DNA of 62,151 bases, from the NCBI GenBank assembly GCA_002868865.1, contig PKUC01000023.1, positions 1 to 62,151 of the forward strand, read 5' to 3'. This DNA is from Desulfuromonas sp. Lineage in GTDB: Bacteria > Desulfobacterota > Desulfuromonadia > Desulfuromonadales > Geopsychrobacteraceae. The position numbers and the translations under genes are program-made. How positions within the stretch are numbered: position 1 is the first letter of the stretch; every line of letters begins with the position of its first letter. Of this stretch, positions 30,130-38,698 are shown one piece after another. Below the pieces are notes generated by a model. The model was given only the letters and a program-made list of their open reading frames with translations. It made no database searches and had not been told where the DNA came from.

Positions 30130-31035
30130 CTAGCCCGGACTGACTGCCAGTTTGGCAGAGCGGCGACCCCGGCTGACGTAGACGCCCCAAAAGACCAGCA
30201 CTGATGCCAGCCACTGTTGCAGCGACAGGCGCTCATTGAGCACGATCATGCCGAGAACGACGCTGAAGACGGGGATGAGATTGACGAAACCGGCTGCCTG
30301 ACTGGCTGGAACCTTGCTGACCGCAAAATTGTAAAGCCCGTAGGCACCCAGGGTGATAAAGGTGCCAAGATAAACAGTTGCCAGCGCCGGTTGTGTCAGC
30401 CACTGATCGGGGAGGCCGACGCTCGGCACGAGCAGAAACGGTCCGAAAAAAAGGCTGCCGAGAAAAGCCTGAAACGCGGTCAGAAAAAGAGGCGAATAAT
30501 TGCTGGTGAGGTGTTTCAGCGAGACGGTGTATCCTGCGGCGCAGATCATCGCGAGAAATTCACAGATGTTGCCCAACAGCGGGTTGGGGGCCATCTCGGT
30601 GGTTTCGCTCGACAGGCTCAGCCAGCAGGCTCCGGCGATGGCGAGGGAAAACCCGATCAGGGTCTGCCGACTGACCTGTTCTCCAAGAAATGTCCAGGCC
30701 AGAATTGCCACCAGCAGAGGCAGCATGGCAGTGATCATTCCGGCCTGAGACGCAGAGGTGTTTTCCAGCGCTTTGGCTTCGAACAGAAAGTACAGACAGG
30801 GTTCACAGATCGCCATGATCAAAAGATATTTGATGTCACCCCGTCGCCAGCGGATGTGGCGAAAGCGGCCGACAACCGGGAGAAACAGGAGACTGGCGAC
30901 CAGCATACGGCCGAAGATGACCTGCATGGGGTGGTAGCCCTGAAAGGCGATCTTAAGAGCGACAAACGAACTCGACCACAGCAGCATTGCGCAGAGCAGG
31001 CTGAACTGGGGGAGCAGTTGATGGTGTCTTGTCAC
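30130..31035 (-). CDS. EamA/DMT-family exporter
   Basis: 301 residues with ten predicted membrane helices in two EamA repeats (the first with PMQVIFGRMLVASLLFLP, the second ending in GMIVLNERLSLQQWLASVLVFWGVYVS). Members export amino acids or other small metabolites; substrate cannot be told. The start is GTG with GGAG 6 bases upstream. That ribosome site sits in the loop of a perfect 11-bp inverted repeat (31021-31072), and a short ORF and terminator precede it, suggesting regulated expression. Confidence 0.88.
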   Translation of the reverse strand: MTRHHQLLPQFSLLCAMLLWSSSFVALKIAFQGYHPMQVIFGRMLVASLLFLPVVGRFRHIRWRRGDIKYLLIMAICEPCLYFLFEAKALENTSASQAGMITAMLPLLVAILAWTFLGEQVSRQTLIGFSLAIAGACWLSLSSETTEMAPNPLLGNICEFLAMICAAGYTVSLKHLTSNYSPLFLTAFQAFLGSLFFGPFLLVPSVGLPDQWLTQPALATVYLGTFITLGAYGLYNFAVSKVPASQAAGFVNLIPVFSVVLGMIVLNERLSLQQWLASVLVFWGVYVSRGRRSAKLAVSPG

Positions 31036-31072
31036 GACGATCTCCGAAAAAGGGGAAACAGCAAGACACCAT
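31021..31072 (-). promoter_or_regulatory. RBS-enclosing inverted repeat of the EamA gene
   Basis: ATGGTGTCTTG (31021-31031) is the exact reverse complement of CAAGACACCAT (31062-31072). In the minus-strand mRNA this 11-bp stem encloses a 30-base loop carrying the GGAG ribosome site and the GTG start at 31035. Such a structure could modulate translation initiation. The ligand or factor, if any, is unknown. Confidence 0.5.
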
Positions 31073-31145
31073 AATCGTCTTTAGAAGGGGCCGCCAGAAA
31101 AAAATAGTGGATGTTGTGGCAGGAGGCCGAAAAGAGAGGATCGAT

Positions 31146-31193
31146 AAAAAACAGCAAGGGCTCATCAGACAGGTTTGAGATGGGCCCTTGCTG
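31146..31193 (-). terminator. Rho-independent terminator before the EamA gene
   Basis: A 15-bp stem with one G-T pair (31152-31166 with 31179-31193, core CAGCAAGGGC/GCCCTTGCTG) is followed on the minus strand by TTTTTTATCG. It is a strong intrinsic terminator 20 bases after the short ORF and 110 bases before the exporter start. It either ends the short-ORF transcript or acts as an attenuator for the exporter gene. Confidence 0.8.
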
Positions 31194-31213
31194 CTGTTGG
31201 TTGTTGTTCGCGT

Positions 31214-31399
31214 TCAGTCGCGCGAGCGGTTGGATATGGTAATCAGAACTTTGGCTGAAAGGGGCCTTGATCCGTGGACGTTTTTGCGATTTTCCATGGA
31301 AACGGCATCGAGATTGACCGTCTGCGGTGATGCCGGGTGCCAGATTGCTGATCGACTCAAAAAGATCGGAGTGCGGTTGGCAAAAGAAGATTTTTTCAT
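31214..31399 (-). CDS. Possible 61-residue leader/small protein ORF
   Basis: An ORF beginning MKKSSFANRTPIF with an excellent AAAGGAGG ribosome site eight bases before the ATG and a strong terminator directly after it. A promoter-like TTGACT-16-GATAGT lies 94 bases upstream. The peptide is basic, has no membrane helix, no recognised domain and no run of one amino acid as in classical attenuator leaders. An overlapping plus-strand frame (31188-31523) is longer but has no ribosome site. The 516 bases from 31036 to 31551 otherwise contain only the regulatory elements listed. Function unknown. Confidence 0.45.
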   Translation of the reverse strand: MKKSSFANRTPIFLSRSAIWHPASPQTVNLDAVSMENRKNVHGSRPLSAKVLITISNRSRD

Positions 31400-31492
31400 G
31401 ATTGCTCCTCCTTTCTCTACGTCGTACCGGTTATTTTTCTGCGACTACCTCCCGCTGTGTTCTTTGTTGCTGATTATGACATGTGGACCCAA

Positions 31493-31520
31493 ACTATCAC
31501 TTCCGGGGTGGGGAAGTCAA
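31493..31520 (-). promoter_or_regulatory. Promoter-like element for the short ORF/EamA transcript
   Basis: On the minus strand TTGACT (31515-31520), a 16-base spacer and GATAGT (31493-31498) lie between the PBP gene stop and the short ORF. -35 matches 5 of 6 and -10 4 of 6 consensus positions. Confidence 0.45.
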
Positions 31521-31551
31521 TAGTTCTAATGTTGAGTCGAGCGGTCGGAAA

Positions 31552-33984
31552 CTAGAGGTTTTCTTCTTCGTCCAGACGGAAGAAATCCCGCGCCTTCGAC
31601 TGTTTCAGGTCGCGGGTGTAGCGAGTCGGCGCCGTTCCGGGGGCAAAGGCTTCGAAATAGGCCTGTTCATGATCCTCGGCCAGCAGCAGGCCGGTCTGAG
31701 TGTCGATGGGGTAGAATTCGATGCTGTCGGGGACGGCGAAGTTTTCGACAGGAAACTGTTTGACCGCTTCTTTCATGAAGTTGACCCAGGCAGGTGCCGC
31801 GGCTCGTGAACCGGTCTCACTTTTTCCTAAGGGGCGCTCCTGATCGTAGCCGGTCCAGGAGACCGTCGCCAGTTGCGGAATATAGCCGATGTACCAGGCG
31901 TCCTTGAGGTCGTTGGTGGTGCCGGTTTTGCCCGCAGAAGGGCGGCCGATCGCCTTGGCGCGCCAGCCGGTTCCTTCCTGAACGACGCTTTCCATAACAT
32001 TGGTGATCAGGTAGGCGGTTTCCGGAGATAAAACCCGTCGTGGCGGCCGGCGGATCAGGCGCTGGTCGACTGCCATGCCGTGGGGGAAGTCGGCTGGATC
32101 GATCGATTCGAGGATGCGCCCGTCACGATCGAGAATGCGGGTGATGTAGGTCGGTGGTGCCATGATTCCGCCGCTGGCAAAAACACTGTAGGCGCTGAGC
32201 ATCTCCAGTGGTGTCACGGCGGTGGAGCCGAGGCCCAGCGTCAGATCTCGTGTCAGCGGGGTTTTGATGCCGAGTTTCTTCGCGTAGTTGGCGACATAGC
32301 CGACCCCGATATCTTCCAGGATTTTGATGGTGACGACGTTTCGCGAGTGGGCCAGGGCCTGGCGGAAAGTGGTCGGCCCGTAAAATTTTTCTTCGTAGTT
32401 CTTCGGTTTCCACGCGGTCTCTTTGCCGTCCCGGTTCTTCTCTTCGTAGATCAGGGGTGAATCGAGGATGATGCTGGCCGGGCTGTAGCCTTTATCGAGG
32501 GCAGCAGCGTAGATGATCGGCTTGATTGCCGATCCGGGCAGGCGCATCGCCTGGATGGCTCGGTTGAACTGGCTGGTTCCAAAATCGTAGCCGCCGACCA
32601 TCGCCTTGATCTGACCATCATCAGGGCTCATAGCGATCAGCGCTCCCTGTGCCAATGGTGCCTGTTCGAGGCGCAGTTGCAGGTGGCCATCGGGGTCGAT
32701 GCGGTGCACGTACACGTCGATCAGCGAGCCGATGGGAAGTCGAGTCGGTCGGCCCGGGTCGACGTTTCCGCTCGGCTCGCGCTCTGCGGAGACGACAGAG
32801 ATGGGCGCGGCCCACTTGGTTTTATCAAAGGGGATCTGTCCGCTGGCATCGCCGATCCGGCAGAAGATGCCCTTCGTATCGCTGCCGGTGACCAGTGCCT
32901 GGGTAATGGTGCCAGCGGCGAGCGGTTGGTCGTTGAGCTCCTGCTGCTGTGTTGCGAGAAACTCAGTCCACTCCGCTTCGCTCAGAATCTTTTCCGGCCC
33001 GCGGTAGCCGCGTCGTTTGTCATGATTGCGTAGGTTTTCACGGACCGCAGAACGGGCCGCCTGCTGCATCTCCAAGTTGAGGCTGGTTTCCACCTGCAGT
33101 CCGCCGGTGTAGAGGATTTCGCTGCCGAAGCGTTCTTCGAGGTAGCGCCTGACCTGTTCGTTAAAGTAGGCAGTCTCTTCAAGGTGCGTGTTGAGTCGTG
33201 GTTTGATGACGACGTTTTCGGCGCGGGCCCGATCGGCCTCCTCGCGGCTGACGTAGCCCTCTTCAACCATCCTTCCCAGCACATAGCGCTGCCGGTCCAT
33301 GGCGCGCTGGTAGTGGCGGTAGGGCGAGTAGCGGCTGGGAGCCTGTGGCAGTCCGGCGAGGATGGCGCATTCGGCGAGGGTCAGTTGTTCGACGTTCTTG
33401 TCGAAGTAGTTCTCCGCCGCGGCCTCAACCCCGTAGGCCCGATGTCCGAGATAGATCTGGTTCAGATAGAGATAGAGAATTTCGTCCTTGCTGAGCTGTT
33501 GTTCCATCCGCCAGGCGAGGATCGCTTCCTTGAATTTGCGTGAAAAAGAACGCTCGGGAGTCAGCAGCAGCTGTTTGGCGACCTGCTGGGTGATAGTGCT
33601 GCCGCCCTGTGCGATGCCGCCGGCCTGAAGGTTCTTCAGGGCAGCGCGGAGGATCGACTGAAAATCGATCCCCTGGTGCTTGAAGAAGCTGGAATCTTCG
33701 GCGGCGACGAAGGCCTGAATCAACTGTTTTGGCATCTGGTCGCTGCTGACCAGAATCCGTCTTTCGTGGGAATATTCAGCGATGATGGTTCCGTCATCGC
33801 TGTAGATCCTGGTGATCAGCGGAGGACGGTAGTCGGACAGCGATTCAACCCGAGGGAGGGTGCTGGCGACATAAAAGTAGGCTCCGACCAGCAGACCGGT
33901 GCCGAGCAGAAACGATCCTGTCGTGCACCACAGTAGGATGAGAAAGACACGACGCAATAAAGATGTGGAGGGACTGGTGCCCAT
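31552..33984 (-). CDS. mrcA: Class A penicillin-binding protein 1A
   Basis: 810 residues. An N-terminal membrane anchor (about 10-35) is followed by the glycosyltransferase domain (FVAAEDSSFFKHQGID, GGSTITQQVAKQLLL, YLNQIYLGHRAYGVEAAA), an OB-like insertion, and the transpeptidase domain with SxxK in GSAIKP, SxN in HSRNVV and GKTGTTND. It polymerises and cross-links peptidoglycan in the periplasm. All three penicillin-binding motifs are intact. Weak ribosome site (CAGG). Minus strand; no close partner. Confidence 0.95.
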   Translation of the reverse strand: MGTSPSTSLLRRVFLILLWCTTGSFLLGTGLLVGAYFYVASTLPRVESLSDYRPPLITRIYSDDGTIIAEYSHERRILVSSDQMPKQLIQAFVAAEDSSFFKHQGIDFQSILRAALKNLQAGGIAQGGSTITQQVAKQLLLTPERSFSRKFKEAILAWRMEQQLSKDEILYLYLNQIYLGHRAYGVEAAAENYFDKNVEQLTLAECAILAGLPQAPSRYSPYRHYQRAMDRQRYVLGRMVEEGYVSREEADRARAENVVIKPRLNTHLEETAYFNEQVRRYLEERFGSEILYTGGLQVETSLNLEMQQAARSAVRENLRNHDKRRGYRGPEKILSEAEWTEFLATQQQELNDQPLAAGTITQALVTGSDTKGIFCRIGDASGQIPFDKTKWAAPISVVSAEREPSGNVDPGRPTRLPIGSLIDVYVHRIDPDGHLQLRLEQAPLAQGALIAMSPDDGQIKAMVGGYDFGTSQFNRAIQAMRLPGSAIKPIIYAAALDKGYSPASIILDSPLIYEEKNRDGKETAWKPKNYEEKFYGPTTFRQALAHSRNVVTIKILEDIGVGYVANYAKKLGIKTPLTRDLTLGLGSTAVTPLEMLSAYSVFASGGIMAPPTYITRILDRDGRILESIDPADFPHGMAVDQRLIRRPPRRVLSPETAYLITNVMESVVQEGTGWRAKAIGRPSAGKTGTTNDLKDAWYIGYIPQLATVSWTGYDQERPLGKSETGSRAAAPAWVNFMKEAVKQFPVENFAVPDSIEFYPIDTQTGLLLAEDHEQAYFEAFAPGTAPTRYTRDLKQSKARDFFRLDEEENL

Positions 33985-34201
33985 TTCGTTGACCTGACTG
34001 TTACCAAAAGGGGAGCTGTACTTCGATTCAGGCGCTCGTTATATCATGACGGCCGGAACAGGGGCAACTCAAGCGGCCGGTGAAGCGTATGTTTTTTGCC
34101 AGTTTACCGCGGAGAAACAGCGCTTCTCTGCTGTACGGCGGCGTTTTTCGTGGTAAGGTTCCGACAGTTCGCAGCGAGATCTAGATAAAAAAGGAGAAGA
34201 G

Positions 34202-35650
34202 ATGTTCCGGCGTACCAAAATTGTAGCGACCGTGGGTCCGGCGAGTGGTTCTACCGAAGGGTTGGAGTCTCTGCTGGATGCCGGGGTCGATGTGTTCAGG
34301 TTGAATTTTTCGCACGGCAGCGCAGAGCAGAAACTCGAATGGATAGAGACGATACGCACCCTGTCCCGTCAGCGCGAACGTGCGGTGTCCATTCTCGGAG
34401 ATCTGCAGGGCCCTAAAATCCGTACCGGGGTGATGCGCGACGGCGCACAGCGGCTGACAGTCGGGCAGCAGGTGGTCATGACGACCGAAGAGGTCGAAGG
34501 GGCCGACGGGCTGATCCCGACGGGTTATGCCAACCTGCCAGGGGATGTGGTCGCCGGGGATCAGATTTTACTCGATGACGGCCAGTTGGAGCTTCAGGTC
34601 GAGCAGGTTGCACCGCCGAAGGTGTTCTGCCGCGTCATCGTTGGCGGGCTGCTGAAGGACCGCAAGGGGATCAACCTTCCCGGAGTGCGGGTGTCCGCGC
34701 CGGCTATGACAGAAAAAGATCGCCGCGATCTGCAGTTCTGTATCGACAATCAACTCGACTGGGTGGCGCTCTCCTTTGTGCGCCAGGCGGCAGAGGTTGA
34801 TGAGCTCAAGGCCCTGCTGTGCCAGCAGAAATCGGGGATCAGGGTCGTGGCAAAGATCGAAAAACCGGAAGCGGTGGACAATTTCGATGCGATTCTTCAG
34901 GCCTCTGACGGAGTGATGGTGGCGCGTGGGGATCTGGGGGTGGAAATCCCTTCTGAAAAGGTTCCGTTGATTCAAAAATCGATTATCCGCCGTTGTAATC
35001 AGGCTGGCAAACCGGTCATTACCGCAACCCAGATGCTCGAGAGCATGATTCACAACCCCCGACCCACCCGGGCCGAGACCTCTGATGTTGCCAACGCGAT
35101 CCTCGATGGAACCGATGCGGTCATGCTTTCGGCAGAAACTGCGTCGGGCGATCACCCGCAAGAAGCGGTCAAGGTGATGGATCGGGTCGCCCGCGATGTT
35201 GAGAGCGATCCATTGCTGCGTCGTCGTGGGGCCAGTCTGACCCTCGATGAGGGCGATTACCGAAATCTCCCCGAGGCGATCGGACAGGCGGCCTGCCGGG
35301 TCGCGGAGCACGTACAGGCGGCCGCGATTCTGGCCTTTACCCAAACCGGCAGCACCGCTGCGCTGGTGGCCAAGTATCGGCCACCGTTGCCGATTCTGGC
35401 GGTGACCCCGGCGCAGGAAGTGCGCCGCCGGTTGGCACTGTACTCGGGGGTTCGTTCGCTGCGCGTCGATATCGAGGGCAGCACCGAGTCACAGATTCTT
35501 TCGGTCGAAAAGGCGGTGCTGGACAGCGGGTTGTTAAGTCGCGGGGACGTGGTGGTGATCACCATGGGAAGTCCGGTGTCGGCTCCGGGAACCACCAATC
35601 TGCTCAAGGTTCACCGGTTGGGGACCGGTGATTTTTACGAGGTTCATTAA
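34202..35650 (+). CDS. pyk: Pyruvate kinase
   Basis: 482 residues. It has RRTKIVATVGPAS at the start, VFRLNFSHG, the catalytic KIEKPEAVDNF, MVARGDLGVEIP and the substrate-binding ATQMLESMIHNPRPTRAE. It converts phosphoenolpyruvate and ADP to pyruvate and ATP. AAAGGAGAAGAG precedes the ATG. The C-terminal allosteric domain is present and of ordinary length. It is divergent from the PBP gene across a 217-base spacer in which I see no clear promoter. Confidence 0.97.
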   Translation: MFRRTKIVATVGPASGSTEGLESLLDAGVDVFRLNFSHGSAEQKLEWIETIRTLSRQRERAVSILGDLQGPKIRTGVMRDGAQRLTVGQQVVMTTEEVEGADGLIPTGYANLPGDVVAGDQILLDDGQLELQVEQVAPPKVFCRVIVGGLLKDRKGINLPGVRVSAPAMTEKDRRDLQFCIDNQLDWVALSFVRQAAEVDELKALLCQQKSGIRVVAKIEKPEAVDNFDAILQASDGVMVARGDLGVEIPSEKVPLIQKSIIRRCNQAGKPVITATQMLESMIHNPRPTRAETSDVANAILDGTDAVMLSAETASGDHPQEAVKVMDRVARDVESDPLLRRRGASLTLDEGDYRNLPEAIGQAACRVAEHVQAAAILAFTQTGSTAALVAKYRPPLPILAVTPAQEVRRRLALYSGVRSLRVDIEGSTESQILSVEKAVLDSGLLSRGDVVVITMGSPVSAPGTTNLLKVHRLGTGDFYEVH

Positions 35651-35651
35651 G

Positions 35652-35680
35652 TTGACCGGCCGGTACAATCGGATTATTCT
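35652..35680 (+). promoter_or_regulatory. Putative queC promoter
   Basis: TTGACC, 17-base spacer, TATTCT, located just after the pyk stop and 37 bases before the queC ATG. -35 matches five positions and -10 four. No preQ1-type riboswitch is evident in the short leader. Confidence 0.5.
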
Positions 35681-35716
35681 TGCCGCTGGCAGCACGAAAA
35701 GAGGACGTATCAACAG

Positions 35717-36403
35717 ATGAAAAAAGCAGTGGTTCTTTACAGTGGCGGGCTCGATTCCACCACCTGTATGGCGATCGCCCGCGCGGAGGGGTTCGCCCCT
35801 TATGCGCTGAGTTTTGCCTACGGTCAGCGGCACGCTGTCGAGCTGGAGAAGGCGCGCCTCTATGCACCGCAGGTCGGTGCGGTCGATCACATGGTTGTCG
35901 ATATCGATCTGCGTAAGATGGGGGGCAGCGCGCTGACGGCCGAGATCGACGTTCCCAAGCATGGCGAGAGCGATGCGGCGATTCCGATCACCTATGTGCC
36001 GGCGCGCAATACCATCTTCCTGTCGTTTGCGTTGGGATGGGCCGAGGTTCTGGGGGCGACGGATATCTATATCGGTGTCAACGCCCTCGATTATTCCGGC
36101 TATCCGGACTGCCGCCCCGCATTTATCGAAGCGTTTGAACAGACCGCCAATCTGGCCACCCGCGCCGGAGTGGAGGAGGGAGCGCCCTACCGGATACATG
36201 CACCGCTGATCGATCTGACAAAGGCGCAGATTATCCAGTGTGGTCTCGATCTCGGTGTCGATTACCGTCTGACCCATTCTTGCTACGATCCGGCTGACGA
36301 CGGAACCTCGTGTGGCGGTTGCGATTCGTGTCTGCTTCGCCTGAAGGGGTTTGCAGAAGCGGGAATCAGCGATCCTGTCGCTTATACCTCGAGACAGATC
36401 TGA
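35717..36403 (+). CDS. queC: 7-cyano-7-deazaguanine synthase QueC
   Basis: 228 residues. It has the PP-loop ATP-binding motif [13 protein letters not shown] at residue 7, [18 protein letters not shown], and a C-terminal zinc site with Cys in HSCYDP and [10 protein letters not shown]. It makes preQ0 from carboxy-deazaguanine for queuosine tRNA modification. The ribosome site GAGGA is somewhat distant. It is followed 11 bases later by folE2, which supplies the first pathway step. Confidence 0.96.
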   Translation: MKKAVVLYSGGLDSTTCMAIARAEGFAPYALSFAYGQRHAVELEKARLYAPQVGAVDHMVVDIDLRKMGGSALTAEIDVPKHGESDAAIPITYVPARNTIFLSFALGWAEVLGATDIYIGVNALDYSGYPDCRPAFIEAFEQTANLATRAGVEEGAPYRIHAPLIDLTKAQIIQCGLDLGVDYRLTHSCYDPADDGTSCGGCDSCLLRLKGFAEAGISDPVAYTSRQI

Positions 36404-36414
36404 TAGAGGCACAT

Positions 36415-37197
36415 ATGACGACAACCCAGATGCCTGACATGCAACAGAGCCGCGATGATCGCAATATTGCCATCGATAAGGTCGGGGTGAAGGATATCCG
36501 CTACCCGATCGTGGTTCAGGACAAGCGGCACGAAAAGCAGCACACCGTCGCCCGGGTCAATATGTTTGTCGACCTGCCTCACCAGTTTAAAGGGACTCAC
36601 ATGAGTCGCTTTATCGAGATCCTCAATCTCTACCATGGTGAGATCAGTGTCGAGAACATGGAGTCGATTCTGATCGAGATGAAAAAGCGTCTCGAGGCGG
36701 GACGCGCTCAATTTGAGCTGAGCTTCCCCTACTTCATCGAGAAACGAGCGCCGGCCTCCGGGGCGCGGGGTCTGATGGAATACCAGTGCCGGATGCTGGG
36801 AATCCTCGGGGATGACTTCGATTTCGTTCTCGAAGCGCAGGTGCCGGTAACATCGCTGTGCCCCTGCTCGAAGGAAATCAGTGCCCGCGGCGCTCATAAC
36901 CAGCGCAGTATGGTTCAGGTGCAGATCCGTTATCGGGAACATATCTGGCTGGAAGATCTGATCGCCTGGGTCGAAGGCTGTGCCAGCGCGCCGGTCTATT
37001 CACTCCTTAAGCGCGAAGACGAAAAAGCAGTCACCGAGCAGGCTTATGACAATCCGATGTTTGTCGAAGACATGGTGCGGGCGATCACCGAAAAGCTGCG
37101 CTCTGTCCCGGAAATCCTCTGGTTTCAGGTCCAGTGCGAGAACTTTGAGTCGATCCATAACCACTCTGCCTATGCTCAGATCGAGTGTCAGTGTTGA
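36415..37197 (+). CDS. folE2: GTP cyclohydrolase FolE2 (type IB)
   Basis: 260 residues. Family blocks are IAIDKVGVKDIRYPI at the start, the TSLCPCSKEIS segment with the catalytic Cys, GAHNQRSMV, and ENFESIHNHSAYA near the end. It converts GTP to dihydroneopterin triphosphate, the shared precursor of folate and of queuosine; the neighbouring queC points to the queuosine branch (inference). FolE2 is the metal-flexible alternative to the zinc enzyme FolE. I place the start at MTTTQMPDM; the frame is open 35 codons further into queC without conservation. Confidence 0.95.
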   Translation: MTTTQMPDMQQSRDDRNIAIDKVGVKDIRYPIVVQDKRHEKQHTVARVNMFVDLPHQFKGTHMSRFIEILNLYHGEISVENMESILIEMKKRLEAGRAQFELSFPYFIEKRAPASGARGLMEYQCRMLGILGDDFDFVLEAQVPVTSLCPCSKEISARGAHNQRSMVQVQIRYREHIWLEDLIAWVEGCASAPVYSLLKREDEKAVTEQAYDNPMFVEDMVRAITEKLRSVPEILWFQVQCENFESIHNHSAYAQIECQC

Positions 37198-37199
37198 CC

Positions 37200-37229
37200 T
37201 GTGAATAAACCTGTGGAAAACGTGGATAA
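37200..37229. repeat. Tandem DnaA-box-like 9-mers
   Basis: Three same-orientation 9-mers in 30 bases: TGTGAATAA (37200-37208, exact to the TTATNCACA consensus in reverse), TGTGGAAAA (37212-37220, one mismatch) and CGTGGATAA (37221-37229, one mismatch). They cover the presumed start codon of the DUF2064 gene. A fourth one-mismatch copy, TGTGGATAC, is at 37917-37925. Binding is not proven. Confidence 0.45.
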
Positions 37230-37914
37230 CCTGCTGCGGAGACGGGGCATTCTTGGTGTATTTGCCAAGGAACCGGTACCCGGTCAGGTCAAAACCAGAC
37301 TGTGCCCCCCCTTTACTGTGGAACAGGCGGCAGCCCTTTATTGCTGTGCCCTGAGCGAAACAATCGCAACCATGAGCGGCGGTGATTTTGATCTGGCGAT
37401 CTGTTATGCGGGAGATGCCGAATATTTTCGCCGCACCTTTCCGGGACTTCCCCTCTATCCGCAGCGGGGGAAAGATCTCGGTGCGCGGATGGACAATGCC
37501 CTGCAGGGGTTCTTGGCTGCGGGCTACCGGAGCGCGGTGTTGATCGGCAGTGACAGCCCGGATCTTCCCCTTGCGCACGTTCAAGAGGCGTTTGCTGCGT
37601 TGACACAACAGGATCTGGTGGTAGCTCCGGCGCGTGATGGCGGTTATGTGTTGATCGGTGAAGCGCGACATATCCCGGCGCTGTTCGAGGGTGTCGTCTG
37701 GAGTTCGGATCAGGTTTTGTCACAGACCCTCGAGCGGGCACAGCAGGAGGGCGTGGAGCCCCATCTGCTACCGCAGTGGGAGGATCTTGACACGGCAGCG
37801 GCGCTGACCAGTCTGCTGTGCCGTTCCCCGCAATCGCAGACGGCGGCATTTCTGCGTAATACAACAGTGGCCGGGGCGTTATCAGCGACCGCAGATGGCG
37901 CAGAGTGCGGTTGA
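37201..37914 (+). CDS. TIGR04282/DUF2064 glycosyltransferase-like protein
   Basis: 237 residues from GTG 37201. The core matches the DUF2064 family: GVFAKEPVPGQVKTRL, VLIGSDSPDLPLAHV and APARDGGYVLIG, a GT-A fold related to nucleotidyl and sugar transferases. The biochemical role here is not known. The start is uncertain: family members begin close to GVFAKEP, the first 16 residues here are not conserved, and no ribosome site precedes any of the three GTG codons. GGAG lies seven bases before an ATT codon at 37249. It starts three bases after folE2. Confidence 0.8.
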   Translation: MNKPVENVDNLLRRRGILGVFAKEPVPGQVKTRLCPPFTVEQAAALYCCALSETIATMSGGDFDLAICYAGDAEYFRRTFPGLPLYPQRGKDLGARMDNALQGFLAAGYRSAVLIGSDSPDLPLAHVQEAFAALTQQDLVVAPARDGGYVLIGEARHIPALFEGVVWSSDQVLSQTLERAQQEGVEPHLLPQWEDLDTAAALTSLLCRSPQSQTAAFLRNTTVAGALSATADGAECG

Positions 37915-37940
37915 CGTGTGGATACGTGCTGCACGATACT
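37911..37940 (+). promoter_or_regulatory. Putative tol operon promoter
   Basis: TTGACG (37911-37916) and GATACT (37935-37940) with an 18-base spacer, 84 bases before tolQ. The spacer contains TGTGGATAC, one mismatch from a DnaA box. Confidence 0.4.
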
Positions 37941-38023
37941 TTTCTTCGGTGGAGGGGTACCGGTTGTAAAGCTGGACGCCTGCACTAAAGCGTCCCGATT
38001 CTGGATATAAAAGGAGATACGTT

Positions 38024-38698
38024 GTGGATTTGGTGTTACAGGCAGGGCCGGTCGTCAAGCTGGTTTTACTGATTCTGGTCTACTTTTCACTGGTGTCGTG
38101 GGCCATCATTTTTTATAAGTTCCGCATTGTCCAACAGGCGATCAAGGAATCGGACCGGTTCCTCGATTTTTTCTGGTCGAAGAAACGGTTTGATATTATC
38201 GGACAGGGCGTGCGTGATTTTAACCACTCGCCGCTGGCGATTTTGTTCCGCGAGGGTTACCACGAGTTGCTGCAGTTTAAAAAACGGGCGACTTCGGCGG
38301 AAACGAGCGAGGACCTGTCGGCCGATCTTGGCGGATTGGGGAATGTCTCGCGAGCACTGCGCCGAGCGACGACCCAGGAAACCCACCGTCTGGAAAAATA
38401 TCTGACCTTTCTGGCGACCACCGGTTCGACCGCCCCGTTTATTGGTCTGTTCGGCACGGTGTGGGGCATTATGGATGCTTTTCATGGGATCGGTCTGACC
38501 GGCAGTGCCTCTCTGGCCGTTGTCGCTCCAGGCATTTCAGAAGCGCTGGTGGCGACCGCTATCGGGCTCGCGGCGGCGATCCCGGCGGTAATGGGATACA
38601 ACCATTTCTTGAACAAGGTCAACGTGCTGATCGGAGAGATGGATAACTTCAGTCAGGAATTTCTCAACATCGTAGAACGGATGGAGCGGGGGCAATAG
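38024..38698 (+). CDS. tolQ: Tol-Pal system proton channel protein TolQ
   Basis: 224 residues from GTG, with AAGGAG upstream. There are three membrane helices: about 12-33, and the paired helices in TTGSTAPFIGLFGTVWGIMDAF and ALVATAIGLAAAIPAVMGYN, the MotA/TolQ/ExbB signature. With TolR it forms the inner-membrane motor that uses the proton gradient to drive TolA during outer-membrane constriction. First gene of tolQRAB-pal-cpoB. Confidence 0.96.
   Translation: MDLVLQAGPVVKLVLLILVYFSLVSWAIIFYKFRIVQQAIKESDRFLDFFWSKKRFDIIGQGVRDFNHSPLAILFREGYHELLQFKKRATSAETSEDLSADLGGLGNVSRALRRATTQETHRLEKYLTFLATTGSTAPFIGLFGTVWGIMDAFHGIGLTGSASLAVVAPGISEALVATAIGLAAAIPAVMGYNHFLNKVNVLIGEMDNFSQEFLNIVERMERGQ

Noticed and set aside
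31188-31523. Plus-strand ORF overlapping the short leader ORF
   Set aside because: No ribosome site or recognisable domain; the minus-strand frame has a strong ribosome site and terminator.
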